Source of the DNA: an uncultured Spartobacteria bacterium
GTDB lineage: Bacteria; Verrucomicrobiota; Verrucomicrobiia; Chthoniobacterales; Terrimicrobiaceae
Reading direction: 5' to 3'
Assembly: GCA_937960895.1 (NCBI GenBank)
Contig: CALCJD010000146.1
Span: 62,001 to 126,000 of the forward strand
DNA length: 64,000 nucleotides
Shown: piece by piece, positions 15,638 to 24,647 of the stretch
Position numbering within the stretch: position 1 is the stretch's first letter
How the letters are laid out: each line of letters starts with the position of its first letter
Notes under the pieces: model-generated
Told to the model about the DNA's origin: nothing
What the model saw: the letters and a program-made list of their open reading frames with translations, nothing else
The model's database searches: none
Position numbers and translations under genes: made by a program

Positions 15638-16612
15638 TCAGAGCGCCTTGGCGATGATGGCTTCGAGTTTCACGATGTCCGCGGCAAACTTGCGAATGCC
15701 GTCGGCCAGTTTGTCGGTGGCCATGGCATCCTCGTTGAGGAGCCACCGGAACTTCTTCTCGTCCAGGTCGATCTTTTCGACGTTCGACGCCTTGGCCGCC
15801 TCGGGGCTGAGCTTGCGTTCGACGGCCCCCTCGGTTTCCTGGAGTTTGGCGAGCAGGTCGGGACTGATGGTGAGGAGGTCGCAGCCGGCGAGTTCGAGAA
15901 TCTGTCCGGTATTGCGGAAGCTGGCGCCCATCACCTGGGTCTTGTAGCCGAACTTCTTGTAGTAGGAGTAGATGGTGTGGACGGACTGCACGCCGGGATC
16001 TTCGGCCCCCACGTATTCCTTGCCGGTCGTGGCCTTGTAGTAGTCGTAGATGCGGCCGACAAACGGCGAAATGAGCGTCACACCGGCCTCGGCGCAGGCG
16101 ATGGCCTGGGCCAGGGAGAACATGAGGGTCAGGTTGCAATGAATGCCCTCCTTTTCGCACACCTCCGCCGCCCGGGCGCCTTCCCAGGTCGAGGCAATCT
16201 TGATGAGCACGCGTTCGCGGGGCACACCGGCTTTTTCGTAGAGGCCGATCAGGTAGCGGGCCTTCTCGATGGTGGCGTCCACGTCAAAGGAAAGCCGGGC
16301 GTCCACCTCGGTCGAGACGCGTCCCGGAACGATGTCGAGAATCTTCCGGCCAAAGGCCACGAGAAGGTCGTCGATGATCTTTTTCTGCAGGGCTTCCCCG
16401 CCGAGCGACGACCCGCGGTTGTCCGCGATGGCCTGCTCGAGCAGGGGCTTGTATTCCACCTGCTGCACCGCCTTGAAAATGAGCGTCGGGTTGGTCGTCG
16501 CATCCTGCGGCGAGTATTTGCGAATCGACTCAAAATCCCCGGTGTCCGCAACAACCGTGGTGAATTGCTTGAGTTGATCCAACTGGCTGGAAGCGGAGAG
16601 AGTGGCACTCAT
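15638..16612 (-). CDS. tal: Transaldolase
   Basis: This 324-residue protein is TalB-sized and transfers a dihydroxyacetone unit between sedoheptulose-7-phosphate and erythrose-4-phosphate in the pentose phosphate pathway. DATTNPTLI near residue 40 is transaldolase signature 1, and KIASTWEGARAAE contains the Schiff-base lysine. ATG at 16612. It is divergent from the beta-helix protein, with about 125 bp between them. Confidence 0.96.
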   Translation of the reverse strand: MSATLSASSQLDQLKQFTTVVADTGDFESIRKYSPQDATTNPTLIFKAVQQVEYKPLLEQAIADNRGSSLGGEALQKKIIDDLLVAFGRKILDIVPGRVSTEVDARLSFDVDATIEKARYLIGLYEKAGVPRERVLIKIASTWEGARAAEVCEKEGIHCNLTLMFSLAQAIACAEAGVTLISPFVGRIYDYYKATTGKEYVGAEDPGVQSVHTIYSYYKKFGYKTQVMGASFRNTGQILELAGCDLLTISPDLLAKLQETEGAVERKLSPEAAKASNVEKIDLDEKKFRWLLNEDAMATDKLADGIRKFAADIVKLEAIIAKAL

Positions 16613-16738
16613 GTCGGTGTGATGATCTATGGGTTAACCGTGCCCCTCCAACGGGGGAAAAGCAACTTCGAAATGCGGGGCTGACAATCGGTTCGGAACG
16701 TGTTCAATGTGTGCCTGTTGCAACCTCATGGCCCGCCG

Positions 16739-18922
16739 ATGAAATCCCTGCTTCGTCCCTCTGCACTCGGCGAAGTCATCCGCAAAATGGCGCCCTCGGA
16801 CAGACGGCGTGATGTGCTGATCGACCCCGAGGGCGGCTTTTTTGGCGTCAAAAATCTGACCGCCGCCCTCAAGCGATGCGGACGCGGCGACGTCATTCAC
16901 ATCCCCTCCGGCGAATACCCGGCCTGCGACCTTTCCAAGGCGGTGGAAATCCGCGGCCTGCAAGGCGCCGTGGTGCGCATCAAGGGCACGCTGCGCATCC
17001 GCTCCGATGCGCAGATCGTTCTTTCCGGCCTCACCCTGCAGGCCGAGTCCGGATCCTGCGCCATCGAACTGCTCAAGGGGGTCCTGTTTCTCGATGACTG
17101 TGTCGTGCAGGGTGAAATCAGCGTGGGTTCCCCCGAGGGCAAAACCGAATTCTTTGCGCGAAACTGCCTGCTGGAAAACGGCGTCGTCGGGGTGAACCTT
17201 TCCCATCAGGGCTCCGCCGAAATTCACACCAGCCGGATCACGGGCTGCCGGATCGGTCTCTCGCTCCAGCCGGGTTCGGCGGCGGCCATTTACGATTCGC
17301 GCGTGGAAGCCTGTCTGAGCGCGGAGGAATCGGATCCCGGCGCGGGGATCTCCGCGGAAAATGCCACCGTCTATTGCGAAGGCACCACGTTCTCCCGGAA
17401 CACGGTCGGCGCATATCTGAAGAATTACGCCGACGCCCGGTTTCTGAGCTCGCATTTTCATGCCAGCGAGACCGCTTCGCTGATTGCCAGCCACGATCCC
17501 GCCTCCCTTCCCCTGCAGCTCTGGTCCTGTTCCTTCGACGGACAGACCACGGCGCGCTGCGCCCAGATTTCCCTGACCGGAGGGGCCGCCGTCATCAGCC
17601 GCACCCAGGTGGCCGCCGCGCCCGCGCCGGCGCTCTCCGTGGAACAAACCCGCCTTGAGATCCGGGACTCCTCCCTCGCCTCCCTGGAGGAGCCCGCCTT
17701 GGAAGCCCGTTCGTCCCACATCACCGCCAAGGGGCTGACCGCCACCTCCACCCGCTCCGCGGGGCTCTTCGCGGTGTCGTGTCATGGCATTCTCCGGGAA
17801 AGCCGGTTCGAGGGCGAACCGCCGACCGCGATCGAAGCCTCCCTGCAACTGATGCTCGAGGCCTGCACGTCCCGGCAGGCCTCGCTGGAACCGGAAACAG
17901 CCCCGACCGCGGAAACCCCGGTGTCCGACATGGCGGCGCTGCTGCAAAAGCTGCAGGCGACGGTCAGCCAGGAAGTCGTGCGCAACGAACTGGAGCGCAT
18001 CCTTCGCCTGGCCCATGCCAGTCAGCAGCGCCGGCTCGGAGGGCTGCCCGTTCCCGATCAAAGCTACCACAGCATTTTCATGGGCCCTCCCGGAACCGGC
18101 AAGCTCGCCGCCGCGCGTCTCCTGGCCGAGGGCCTCCATGCGTTCGGGGTGCTGCCGAGCCCGCACATCGAGGAAATCTCGCTGGCCACGCTCGAGGGCG
18201 GCCCCGATCCGCGCCCGGGCGTCATTTTTGTCCGTGTCCACGAGGCCACCGGCACCGAGGCGGATCAGGAAAGGGCCCGCCGGATCGCGGAACAGCTGGT
18301 GAAGTTTCCCGACGGCATAGTGATTCTGGATGGCGAGCGGGACGAATTGCGCCGCCTCCTGCGTCAGAGCGCCCTCCTGGACCGCGCGTTCCGGCACACG
18401 GTGTATTTCACCAGCTACGGACCGCTGGAACTGGCGGAACTTTTCGCCCAGTTGTGCGACCGGGACCGCATTCCGATGAGCAAGGATGCCATGCGCACCA
18501 TCCTGCTCGCATTTCATCTGTATTGTGAACGGCGGGACCGCCGGTATGCCAACACCCGCGGTGTCGAGATGCTCTACGAGAGCACCCGCCGCCGGTATCT
18601 CGGACGGTGCAGCGTCACCCAACGCGTGGACCTGGAGCTGGAGCCCTGCGACGTGGAGATTCCGCAGGACAAACTCCTTCTCACCGTACTCGAGCGGAGT
18701 CCGGCCTTTGTGAGCTTCTGCCCGGCATGCACCCGCGAAAACACCTGGCTGCCCGGCCTTTCCCCCCAGGTGCAATGCCTGCATTGCGAGGGGTACTACA
18801 CGGCCCGATGGGGCGTCTGGAAGGATTCGGCCTGCTACCGACGGATGAAGGAAGCGCTCAACCGTCCTGCGTTGCTGGAGTCCCCTCTCGCGCAACGCAC
18901 CACCCTGCCACCCGTTCATTGA
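16739..18922 (+). CDS. Beta-helix / degenerate CbxX-type AAA / zinc-ribbon fusion protein
   Basis: A 727-residue cytoplasmic protein in three parts. Residues about 25-380 are a right-handed parallel beta-helix, with repeated I/V-x-x-S/C-x-I turns (pectate-lyase/CASH type). Residues about 400-650 align by eye with the CbxX/CfxQ-SpoVK-EccA AAA+ family: a helical lead-in ending RLGGLPVP, Walker A GPPGTGKL (449-456), a sensor-like VILDGERDEL, and a final ANTRGVEMLYE helix. The key residues are altered. The Walker A Thr/Ser is Leu456, and the Walker B Asp is His501 (VHEA in place of IDEA). ATP hydrolysis is therefore doubtful. The C-terminus holds a zinc ribbon, Cys661/664 and Cys680/683. The ATG at 16739 is preferred, but a GTG at 16700 is possible. 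The next gene overlaps its stop codon. Its role is unknown; scaffold or adaptor is inference. Confidence 0.8.
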   Translation: MKSLLRPSALGEVIRKMAPSDRRRDVLIDPEGGFFGVKNLTAALKRCGRGDVIHIPSGEYPACDLSKAVEIRGLQGAVVRIKGTLRIRSDAQIVLSGLTLQAESGSCAIELLKGVLFLDDCVVQGEISVGSPEGKTEFFARNCLLENGVVGVNLSHQGSAEIHTSRITGCRIGLSLQPGSAAAIYDSRVEACLSAEESDPGAGISAENATVYCEGTTFSRNTVGAYLKNYADARFLSSHFHASETASLIASHDPASLPLQLWSCSFDGQTTARCAQISLTGGAAVISRTQVAAAPAPALSVEQTRLEIRDSSLASLEEPALEARSSHITAKGLTATSTRSAGLFAVSCHGILRESRFEGEPPTAIEASLQLMLEACTSRQASLEPETAPTAETPVSDMAALLQKLQATVSQEVVRNELERILRLAHASQQRRLGGLPVPDQSYHSIFMGPPGTGKLAAARLLAEGLHAFGVLPSPHIEEISLATLEGGPDPRPGVIFVRVHEATGTEADQERARRIAEQLVKFPDGIVILDGERDELRRLLRQSALLDRAFRHTVYFTSYGPLELAELFAQLCDRDRIPMSKDAMRTILLAFHLYCERRDRRYANTRGVEMLYESTRRRYLGRCSVTQRVDLELEPCDVEIPQDKLLLTVLERSPAFVSFCPACTRENTWLPGLSPQVQCLHCEGYYTARWGVWKDSACYRRMKEALNRPALLESPLAQRTTLPPVH

Positions 18923-19908
18923 TCCTCCGCACCGTCCTCCTGTTTTTCGCCATGCTCGTTTGGGCGCGGGCCGACATCCCGGAGGCGGCCCGCTATTCCG
19001 CGCGTCATGGCGAGAGCGCCCTGCTGGTCTGGAAAAACGGGCGGATCGTTTTTGAGCGGCAGGCCAATGGCGGGGCGGATGCCAATATTTTCAGCATCAC
19101 CAAAAGCCTGGCCGCCCTGGGGGCGCTGCAGGCGGTGGCCCGCGGGGACCTGCGTCTGGACGAACGGGTTTCCGACACCCTCCCCGCCTGGCGCGCCGAT
19201 CCCCGCAAGAAACACATCACCGTCCGCCAATTGCTCGCGCAGACTTCGGGCCTGGCACCGGGGTACGAGGAACTGTATGGACGCGCGGTACGTGACAAGA
19301 ATGCGGCCGCCCTGAAACTTCCCGCCGTGGCCGATCCCGGCGCCCGTTTTGTCTACGGTCCCTCGCATTACGAGGCCCTCGCGGCGCTGGCCGCCCGTCA
19401 CAATCCGCCGCCGGTCGCCTCCTGGCTGCGCCTTCCCCTGACCGGGCTGCGTCCGGCCAACGTGCGGCGCGACGGTCTGGGCCAGCCGTATTTTTCCGCG
19501 GGGGCGCGGCTCACCGCCCGCCAGCTCCTGGAACTCGGCCAATTCGTGCGCCGCCGCGGCCGGGTCGTCATTTTTCCGGTGATTCCCCCGCGCCTGCTTC
19601 AGGAGGCCACCACCGGCTCCCCTGCGAATGCGATGTACGGCCTCGGCTTCTGGCTCAACCGCAACGCCGGCCGCGCCGGTGTGACGGAGCGGGATGTCGA
19701 GGAAGCCATCGGCGCGGGCCTTTCCCCGGCGCAGTGGAAATCCTCCTGTCTGTCGCGCGAGGCGCCGCCGGACCTCGTGGCCATGGTGGGCTCGCGGGGA
19801 CAGCGCGTCTACGTCATCCCCTCCCGACGGGAAATCATCGTGCGCCTCGGCCACGCTCCGGGGTTCCGCGATCCGGATTTTCTGCGGGCCTTCTATCGTC
19901 GCCCCTGA
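18919..19908 (+). CDS. Secreted serine hydrolase, beta-lactamase/penicillin-binding fold
   Basis: A 329-residue protein with a signal peptide (cut near WARA-D). The active-site motif SITK supplies the nucleophilic serine and its lysine. YGPS stands at the position of the YxN motif, and GSRGQRVYVIP matches the late strand of class C-type serine hydrolases. Candidate reactions are esterase, D-aminopeptidase or carboxypeptidase; the substrate cannot be read from sequence. The start is TTG at 18919, which shares TTGA with the stop of the upstream AAA-like gene; an ATG at 18952 would remove part of the signal peptide. The overlap implies translational coupling with the beta-helix protein. Confidence 0.8.
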   Translation: MILRTVLLFFAMLVWARADIPEAARYSARHGESALLVWKNGRIVFERQANGGADANIFSITKSLAALGALQAVARGDLRLDERVSDTLPAWRADPRKKHITVRQLLAQTSGLAPGYEELYGRAVRDKNAAALKLPAVADPGARFVYGPSHYEALAALAARHNPPPVASWLRLPLTGLRPANVRRDGLGQPYFSAGARLTARQLLELGQFVRRRGRVVIFPVIPPRLLQEATTGSPANAMYGLGFWLNRNAGRAGVTERDVEEAIGAGLSPAQWKSSCLSREAPPDLVAMVGSRGQRVYVIPSRREIIVRLGHAPGFRDPDFLRAFYRRP

Positions 19909-19963
19909 GGACTTCGGGGCAAAGGTCGGGAGACCGGCGGAACGTTCCGCCTCCCCGGGGAAC

Positions 19964-21112
19964 TCAGGGCACGGGACCGACCGGTTCCGCCCGCAGCACC
20001 CGCTGCCGCACGGCGAGCATCAGGTTCGATTCCCCCACCCTCCACTTGTATCCCGTCCCAAACGGCAGTTCGGCCGCCCCCGCACGTTCGAAAAGCTCCG
20101 CCAGGTCGGCCTGATGGTATTCCTTGAAAATGTCGAGTGTGCCCGTGTAGCGCCCGAAGAGCCAGAGGCGCCACTTCCCATCCTGGAAGAACCGGAGCGG
20201 GATCCCCGAGTCGTCCTGCAATACCGACTCGGCCTTCCCGAGAAGAAATGCCCGAATGCGGGAAAAATAGCCTTCGTGCAGGAGATAGGACGCCGCCTTC
20301 AGGTAGACATTTCCCGGACCAAACCCGCCGGCCCAGACAAGCACCGCACTTTGCGAGCCCTTGAGCGCGTCATCGGCCACGTTGGCCTGCACATAATAAA
20401 TCACCTGTTCGGCCGCACCCGGAGACCGGCGGAAGGTCACCTTCGCGCCCGGCAGGACGCCCTTGGTGGCGCCGTCGGTCATCACCAGGGAACCGTCGTT
20501 TCGGATTCCGATGGATTCGGTGTGCAACACCTCGCCCCCGGTGAGGGCCACAAAGGTGTAGATGAGCGGCAACACCCCGCGGAAGGCCGTCCGGTCGAGG
20601 TCGTTCTTCATGTCCTTGGTGATGAAATGGCCGTAGGAGAGAACAACGTTCACCGACTGGCGCAGATTGGCCAATCCTTCAAAAACCGCCTCCGGAGTCA
20701 AAGTCTGCGGCGCGGGAACCGACCCGACATTTTCAAGTCCCCCCAGGATGTAAACCGGCGCCTCGGGATACAGGGCCAGGGCGCTCACCGCATCCGGTCC
20801 GCCGAAAAAATAATACACCGGCCGCGTCATGGTGATGCGCGGGGCCAGTTCCGCCGCGCTCCAGGCGCGCATTTTCGAAAAGTAGTTCTGATCGTAGTGC
20901 CGTGTCAGCCGACCCAGGGCCTTGACGTGTTCGGCGTAGGCGGGCGTTTGCTGCAAGGCGTTCAGCGGGGAACCCTCCGGCAGCGGCACGCCCGCCAGAA
21001 AAAACGCCACTTCATGGGGACGCACTTCGGGCGTCGCCGGCAGGGCCCGCCGGACCTCCTGGGCGACGGCCGTCAGGCCGCAGGCGAACAGGATCAAAAT
21101 CCATCGTTTCAT
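19964..21112 (-). CDS. Conserved secreted protein of unknown function
   Basis: A 382-residue protein with a signal peptide (MKRWILILFACGLTAVAQ). I recognise a conserved-looking core (YYFFGGPDAVSALALYP, YILGGLENVG, AFRGVLPLIYTFVALTG) seen in uncharacterised bacterial envelope proteins, but I cannot name a characterised relative. It overlaps the upstream permease stop by 4 bases (ATGA) and so forms part of its operon. It may be periplasmic. Confidence 0.75.
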   Translation of the reverse strand: MKRWILILFACGLTAVAQEVRRALPATPEVRPHEVAFFLAGVPLPEGSPLNALQQTPAYAEHVKALGRLTRHYDQNYFSKMRAWSAAELAPRITMTRPVYYFFGGPDAVSALALYPEAPVYILGGLENVGSVPAPQTLTPEAVFEGLANLRQSVNVVLSYGHFITKDMKNDLDRTAFRGVLPLIYTFVALTGGEVLHTESIGIRNDGSLVMTDGATKGVLPGAKVTFRRSPGAAEQVIYYVQANVADDALKGSQSAVLVWAGGFGPGNVYLKAASYLLHEGYFSRIRAFLLGKAESVLQDDSGIPLRFFQDGKWRLWLFGRYTGTLDIFKEYHQADLAELFERAGAAELPFGTGYKWRVGESNLMLAVRQRVLRAEPVGPVP

Positions 21113-22488
21113 GACGCCATTTTCCGTCCTCTCGCCACAAAATACAGTCCGATTCCCACCGCCAGCGTGGCCAGTCCGGCGAGCGATTCCAGGGGCTTTT
21201 CCCGGAAGGTGTGGATCAGCGTGAAGCCGTTAAGGAGGAGAAACACGGCGGGGGTCAGCGGATACCCCCAGCAGCGGAACGGGCGCGGCAGATCCGGACG
21301 GCGCACACGCAGCACAAACACCCCCAGCACCGCAAGAAAGCTGCAGGTGAGAATGGCCACGAAGGCGTAGGCGATGATCGTTTCAAAGGTGCCGGTGGCC
21401 AGGAGGATGACCACGATGGACGTCTGCAAGGCCAGCGCGCGCCGGGGCACGCCGCCCGCGGTGGTCCGCGCCAGAAAACCCAGCGTGGGAAAATCCTGTC
21501 CGATCGTCTGCGCCACCCGCGGTCCGGCCCAGGTCATCGCGCTGATGGCCGAGACAAGGCCGAACCCGATCAGCCCCGCCATGATGCGCCCGCCGGCTTC
21601 GCCGATCAAATGCCGGGCGGCAATTTCGCCGACCTCCGGTTTTCCGACAAAGCTGGACATCGGTGCGCTGGCGAGAAACACCGCATTCAATCCCACGTAA
21701 AGAAACGTCACCAGCACGGTGGCGACCAGCAGGGCGCGGGGAACGGTCCATTCCGGGCGCCGCACTTCGTTCATGATGTAGGCCGCGGCATTCCAGCCGG
21801 TGTAGGAATACATCACATACATCAGCGAAATGGCAAAGGGGGCGCTGAGCATGGCGCTCCAGTCCCCCGTCCGCGGCCCCCATCCCTGCTCCGGCTCGCG
21901 GCCCTTCCAGATCCCCAGGACCAGAAAAGCCACGATGAGCCCGATCTTCAGGGCGGTGATGACCACCTGAAACCGGCCGCTGGCACTCACCGTGAGCGCA
22001 TGCATCGCGGCCAGTCCCAAGGCCACGACAAACGACACCCCGTAGGCGGGCACCCCCGGCAGCGCCGCGGCCAGATAGGCGCCCGAAATCATGGACGCCG
22101 CCGCAATCGGCGCGGCAAACCCGACCATCACCGAAACAAAGCCCCCCATGAATCCCACCGCCGGGTGATAAATCCGGGTCAGAAAATTGTATTCGCCGCC
22201 CGACCGCGGCAGGGCGGCCGCCAGTTCGGCATAACTCAGCGCGCCGCAGAGGGCGATCAAGCCGCCCAGAAACCACAACACCACGATGAGAAACGGCGAC
22301 GGGAGCACCTCCACCTGAAAGCCCATGCTCGCAAACACCCCGGTCCCGATCATGTTCGCCATCGCCAGGGCGACACACGACCACAAACCCACCTTGTTTT
22401 GCTCCGCGTTCACCGCCCCCTCCCAAACATCCATCCTTCCGGGCCCGCCGGCCCCGGAACCGCCAACCGCTTCATGCGCATCCCCCAT
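21109..22488 (-). CDS. APC-family amino acid permease
   Basis: A 459-residue membrane protein with about 12 hydrophobic segments. The first contains MANMIGTGVFAS, the G-[IT]-G substrate-binding loop of amino acid-polyamine-organocation transporters. SYAELAAALPRSGGEY after TM2 and FRCWGYPLTP near TM11 are also typical. ATG at 22488 has an AAAGGTG site just upstream; the longer open frame adds a non-membrane extension with no family resemblance. It sits between an amidohydrolase (43 bp upstream) and a secreted protein (4-base overlap). It may import a substrate of the amidohydrolase. The substrate is not predictable. Confidence 0.88.
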   Translation of the reverse strand: MGDAHEAVGGSGAGGPGRMDVWEGAVNAEQNKVGLWSCVALAMANMIGTGVFASMGFQVEVLPSPFLIVVLWFLGGLIALCGALSYAELAAALPRSGGEYNFLTRIYHPAVGFMGGFVSVMVGFAAPIAAASMISGAYLAAALPGVPAYGVSFVVALGLAAMHALTVSASGRFQVVITALKIGLIVAFLVLGIWKGREPEQGWGPRTGDWSAMLSAPFAISLMYVMYSYTGWNAAAYIMNEVRRPEWTVPRALLVATVLVTFLYVGLNAVFLASAPMSSFVGKPEVGEIAARHLIGEAGGRIMAGLIGFGLVSAISAMTWAGPRVAQTIGQDFPTLGFLARTTAGGVPRRALALQTSIVVILLATGTFETIIAYAFVAILTCSFLAVLGVFVLRVRRPDLPRPFRCWGYPLTPAVFLLLNGFTLIHTFREKPLESLAGLATLAVGIGLYFVARGRKMAS

Positions 22489-22531
22489 GGTTTCACCTTT
22501 TCCCGGGCGTGGCCAGCGGGTTTGCAGCGGA

Positions 22532-23743
22532 CTACACGCCCCCGGTCCGTCCCCCCACCATGAACCAGGAGACCGGCTGACGATTCTCCACCACGGCCTC
22601 CCAAACGTCCGTCCGCGAGCCGTCATGGGGAACGGCAATCAGATCGGCATGGGCTCCCGGGGTGATCTCGCCGAGTTTGCCGGGGAGCCCCAGGGCGCGG
22701 GCCGGACGGCGCGTCACCATGTCGAGAAGTTCGGCCGGGGAAATGTGCGGATGGGTGCGCCGCAGCGCCTGCATTTCGGCGAAAAGATTCAGCGACGAAT
22801 TGCTGGCCAGACTGTCCGTGCCGAGGCAGACGGAAATGCCGATCTCCCGCAGCCGGTCGAGGGCAAACGGGGGACGCCGGAAATACTCGTGACATTTCGG
22901 ACAATGGACGACGGTGACATCGCGCCGCGCCGCCAGGATGCGGTAATCCGACTCGGCCAGCCGGTTCATGTGGGCGAGAATCGCCCCCTGCGACACCCCG
23001 GGGCCTTCAAAGAGCCGCGCCACCGGCGTGACGCCGCCCACGTCGTGCATGGGACGGCCGAGCTGCGCCAGAAACTCGTAGAGCGGCCCCTTCGCGTCGA
23101 CGAACATTTCGTATTCCTCCTCGGTTTCGGCGAGATGCGTCGTCCAGGGCATCGCGTATTTCTCGCAGCAAAACTTCGTCAACTCGTAGAGCCCGGCCGA
23201 CGTCGTGTAGGGTGCATGCGGGGAAAGCCCGAAGCCCCCCAGCCAGTTCGGATGCCGTTCGAAGAAGGTGAGGGCCCCTGCGACGACGTCCTCGGTGTGA
23301 ATGCGATTGCGGATGTCGAGCAGTTCATAGAACCACCATGTGCGCAGGGGCGGCGCGGGCATGCGCACCATGAGTTCGGGAAAGGACTCGATGTTCAGCA
23401 CGGTGGTGGTTCCCCACGTGCGCAGTTCGGCAAATCCGGCGGCGATCGAGTCCAGATATTCGTCGTCCGAGAGCGTGCGCTTGAGCTCGTTGATCCGGCG
23501 GATCCAGTTCGGAAAATTGTCCTGCTGAAGAATCGCCCCGCGCATCACCGTGTAATCGAGATGGCAGTGGGCATTGATCAGCCCGGGCATGAGAATCACG
23601 TCGCCCAGGTCGTGAGCGGTTCCCGAGGAGATATCGCGGGCCCGGCCGACGGCCGCAATGCGTCCCCCCTGCACCACAACCACGCCGTCCTCGATGGGCG
23701 GCGCGGCGACCGGAAGAACAAGGCGGGCTCGGTAGGTCTTCAC
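22532..23743 (-). CDS. Metal-dependent amidohydrolase (deaminase; possible aminofutalosine deaminase)
   Basis: A 403-residue TIM-barrel amidohydrolase of the TrzA/SsnA/MtaD/MqnX group. The metal ligands are visible as NAHCHLD, HLAETEEEYEMF, the HMNRL strand and LGTDSLASNSSLNLF. The last motif is close to that of 6-aminodeoxyfutalosine deaminase (MqnX) of the futalosine menaquinone pathway, a tentative reading because no other mqn gene is present. Adenosine or guanine deaminase are alternatives. The GTG at 23743 gives the standard MKTYRARLVLP beginning; a TTG 36 bp upstream is also in frame. It is the first gene of an operon with an APC permease and a secreted protein. Confidence 0.8.
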   Translation of the reverse strand: MKTYRARLVLPVAAPPIEDGVVVVQGGRIAAVGRARDISSGTAHDLGDVILMPGLINAHCHLDYTVMRGAILQQDNFPNWIRRINELKRTLSDDEYLDSIAAGFAELRTWGTTTVLNIESFPELMVRMPAPPLRTWWFYELLDIRNRIHTEDVVAGALTFFERHPNWLGGFGLSPHAPYTTSAGLYELTKFCCEKYAMPWTTHLAETEEEYEMFVDAKGPLYEFLAQLGRPMHDVGGVTPVARLFEGPGVSQGAILAHMNRLAESDYRILAARRDVTVVHCPKCHEYFRRPPFALDRLREIGISVCLGTDSLASNSSLNLFAEMQALRRTHPHISPAELLDMVTRRPARALGLPGKLGEITPGAHADLIAVPHDGSRTDVWEAVVENRQPVSWFMVGGRTGGV

Positions 23744-24043
23744 AAAAGGCGGAACAATTTCAGAAATCCCGTGACACAATCAACGACAGGTTTTTACGAA
23801 AACCCACGGCGTTTCCCTGCCACACCCGGCCGTCCGCCGCAACCCGCCGGCGCCAACACAGTCCTCACAGAATGAACGCGCCCCCGCCCCTTCACGGCGG
23901 GCCGATCGTCACGCGCCCGGCGCAGCGGAACGCTCCCCTGCGGCGACACGGAACATCCCCCGCGCAGGACGGCCGGTGGGGACAATGCGCCTTTCAGCGT
24001 CCCTGAAGGGACTCATCTAACGGCGGCAAAACGGAGTCGCGAC
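23744..24043. other. Non-coding gap between amidohydrolase gene and infC
   Basis: This 300-bp gap lies downstream of infC and upstream of the amidohydrolase, all on the same strand. I found no rpmI or rplT, which commonly follow infC. A small hairpin (gtccc-tgaa-gggac at 23999-24012) lies 30 bp past the infC stop but has no U-tract. No clear promoter for the amidohydrolase was found. Confidence 0.5.
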
Positions 24044-24637
24044 TTAATGGTCGTCGTGGTCGTCCTCGTCGGTCGGAAGCGGCTCGGTGACCTCGCCCGC
24101 CTTGCTGAACCGGCGTTTGCGTTTGTTCGCCGGCAGCGGGGAAAGCGTCATGCCAATCGCCCTGCCGACCAGCTTGGCATCCATGTCCACATGACCCATC
24201 GTGGCCAGGTCGCGCTTCACGCGTTGGACAACCTCCATGCCCAGTTCCTGGTGGGCCATTTCGCGACCGCGGAACTGCAGGTGAATCTTCACCTTGTTGC
24301 CCTTGTCGAGGAACTCCTCCGCGTGGCGGATCTTCGTGAGGTAGTCGTGCTCGTCAATGTTCACGCGGAACTTGACCTCCTTCACGCGCCCCGCCGTGTT
24401 CTTTTTCTCCTTCTCCTGCTTGGAGAGGTCGTAGCGGAACTTGCCGAAATTGACGATTCGGCAGACGGGGGGCTGGGCGTTGGGGGCGACCTCGATCAGA
24501 TCCAGCCCGAGGGACCTTGCATGACGCAAAGCTTCCTCGAGGCGCATAACGCCGAGCTGCTCGTTTGTTATACCATTGATCACGCGCACTTCCCGTGCAC
24601 GGATCCGTTCATTGACACGAATGTCTCTTAAGTTAAT
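24044..24637 (-). CDS. infC: Translation initiation factor IF-3
   Basis: A 197-residue IF-3 that prevents premature subunit joining and checks the initiator tRNA. The N-domain has NERIRAREVRVINGI and the C-domain has EVKFRVNIDEHDY and KVKIHLQFRGREM. No ATG fits the N-terminus. An ATT codon at 24637 gives (M)NLRDIRVNERI, matching normal IF-3 beginnings, and GGGAGGT lies just upstream on the message. A GTG 48 bp further in would delete the conserved NERIR region. AUU initiation is the autoregulatory start of E. coli infC. The C-terminus has an extra acidic tail (TDEDDHDDH). The gene is not followed by rpmI-rplT. Confidence 0.95.
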   Translation of the reverse strand: MNLRDIRVNERIRAREVRVINGITNEQLGVMRLEEALRHARSLGLDLIEVAPNAQPPVCRIVNFGKFRYDLSKQEKEKKNTAGRVKEVKFRVNIDEHDYLTKIRHAEEFLDKGNKVKIHLQFRGREMAHQELGMEVVQRVKRDLATMGHVDMDAKLVGRAIGMTLSPLPANKRKRRFSKAGEVTEPLPTDEDDHDDH

Positions 24638-24647
24638 GGGACCTCCC
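24635..24647 (-). promoter_or_regulatory. AUU start and Shine-Dalgarno of infC
   Basis: On the reverse strand GGGAGGT (24647-24641) is followed three bases later by ATT (24637-24635). The strong ribosome-binding site with a rare start codon is the classic arrangement for IF-3 autoregulation through initiator discrimination. Confidence 0.85.

Noticed and set aside
20020..20040. tRNA T-arm-like ggttcgattccccc
   Set aside because: It lies inside the secreted-protein gene at 19964-21112 and no cloverleaf can be built around it.
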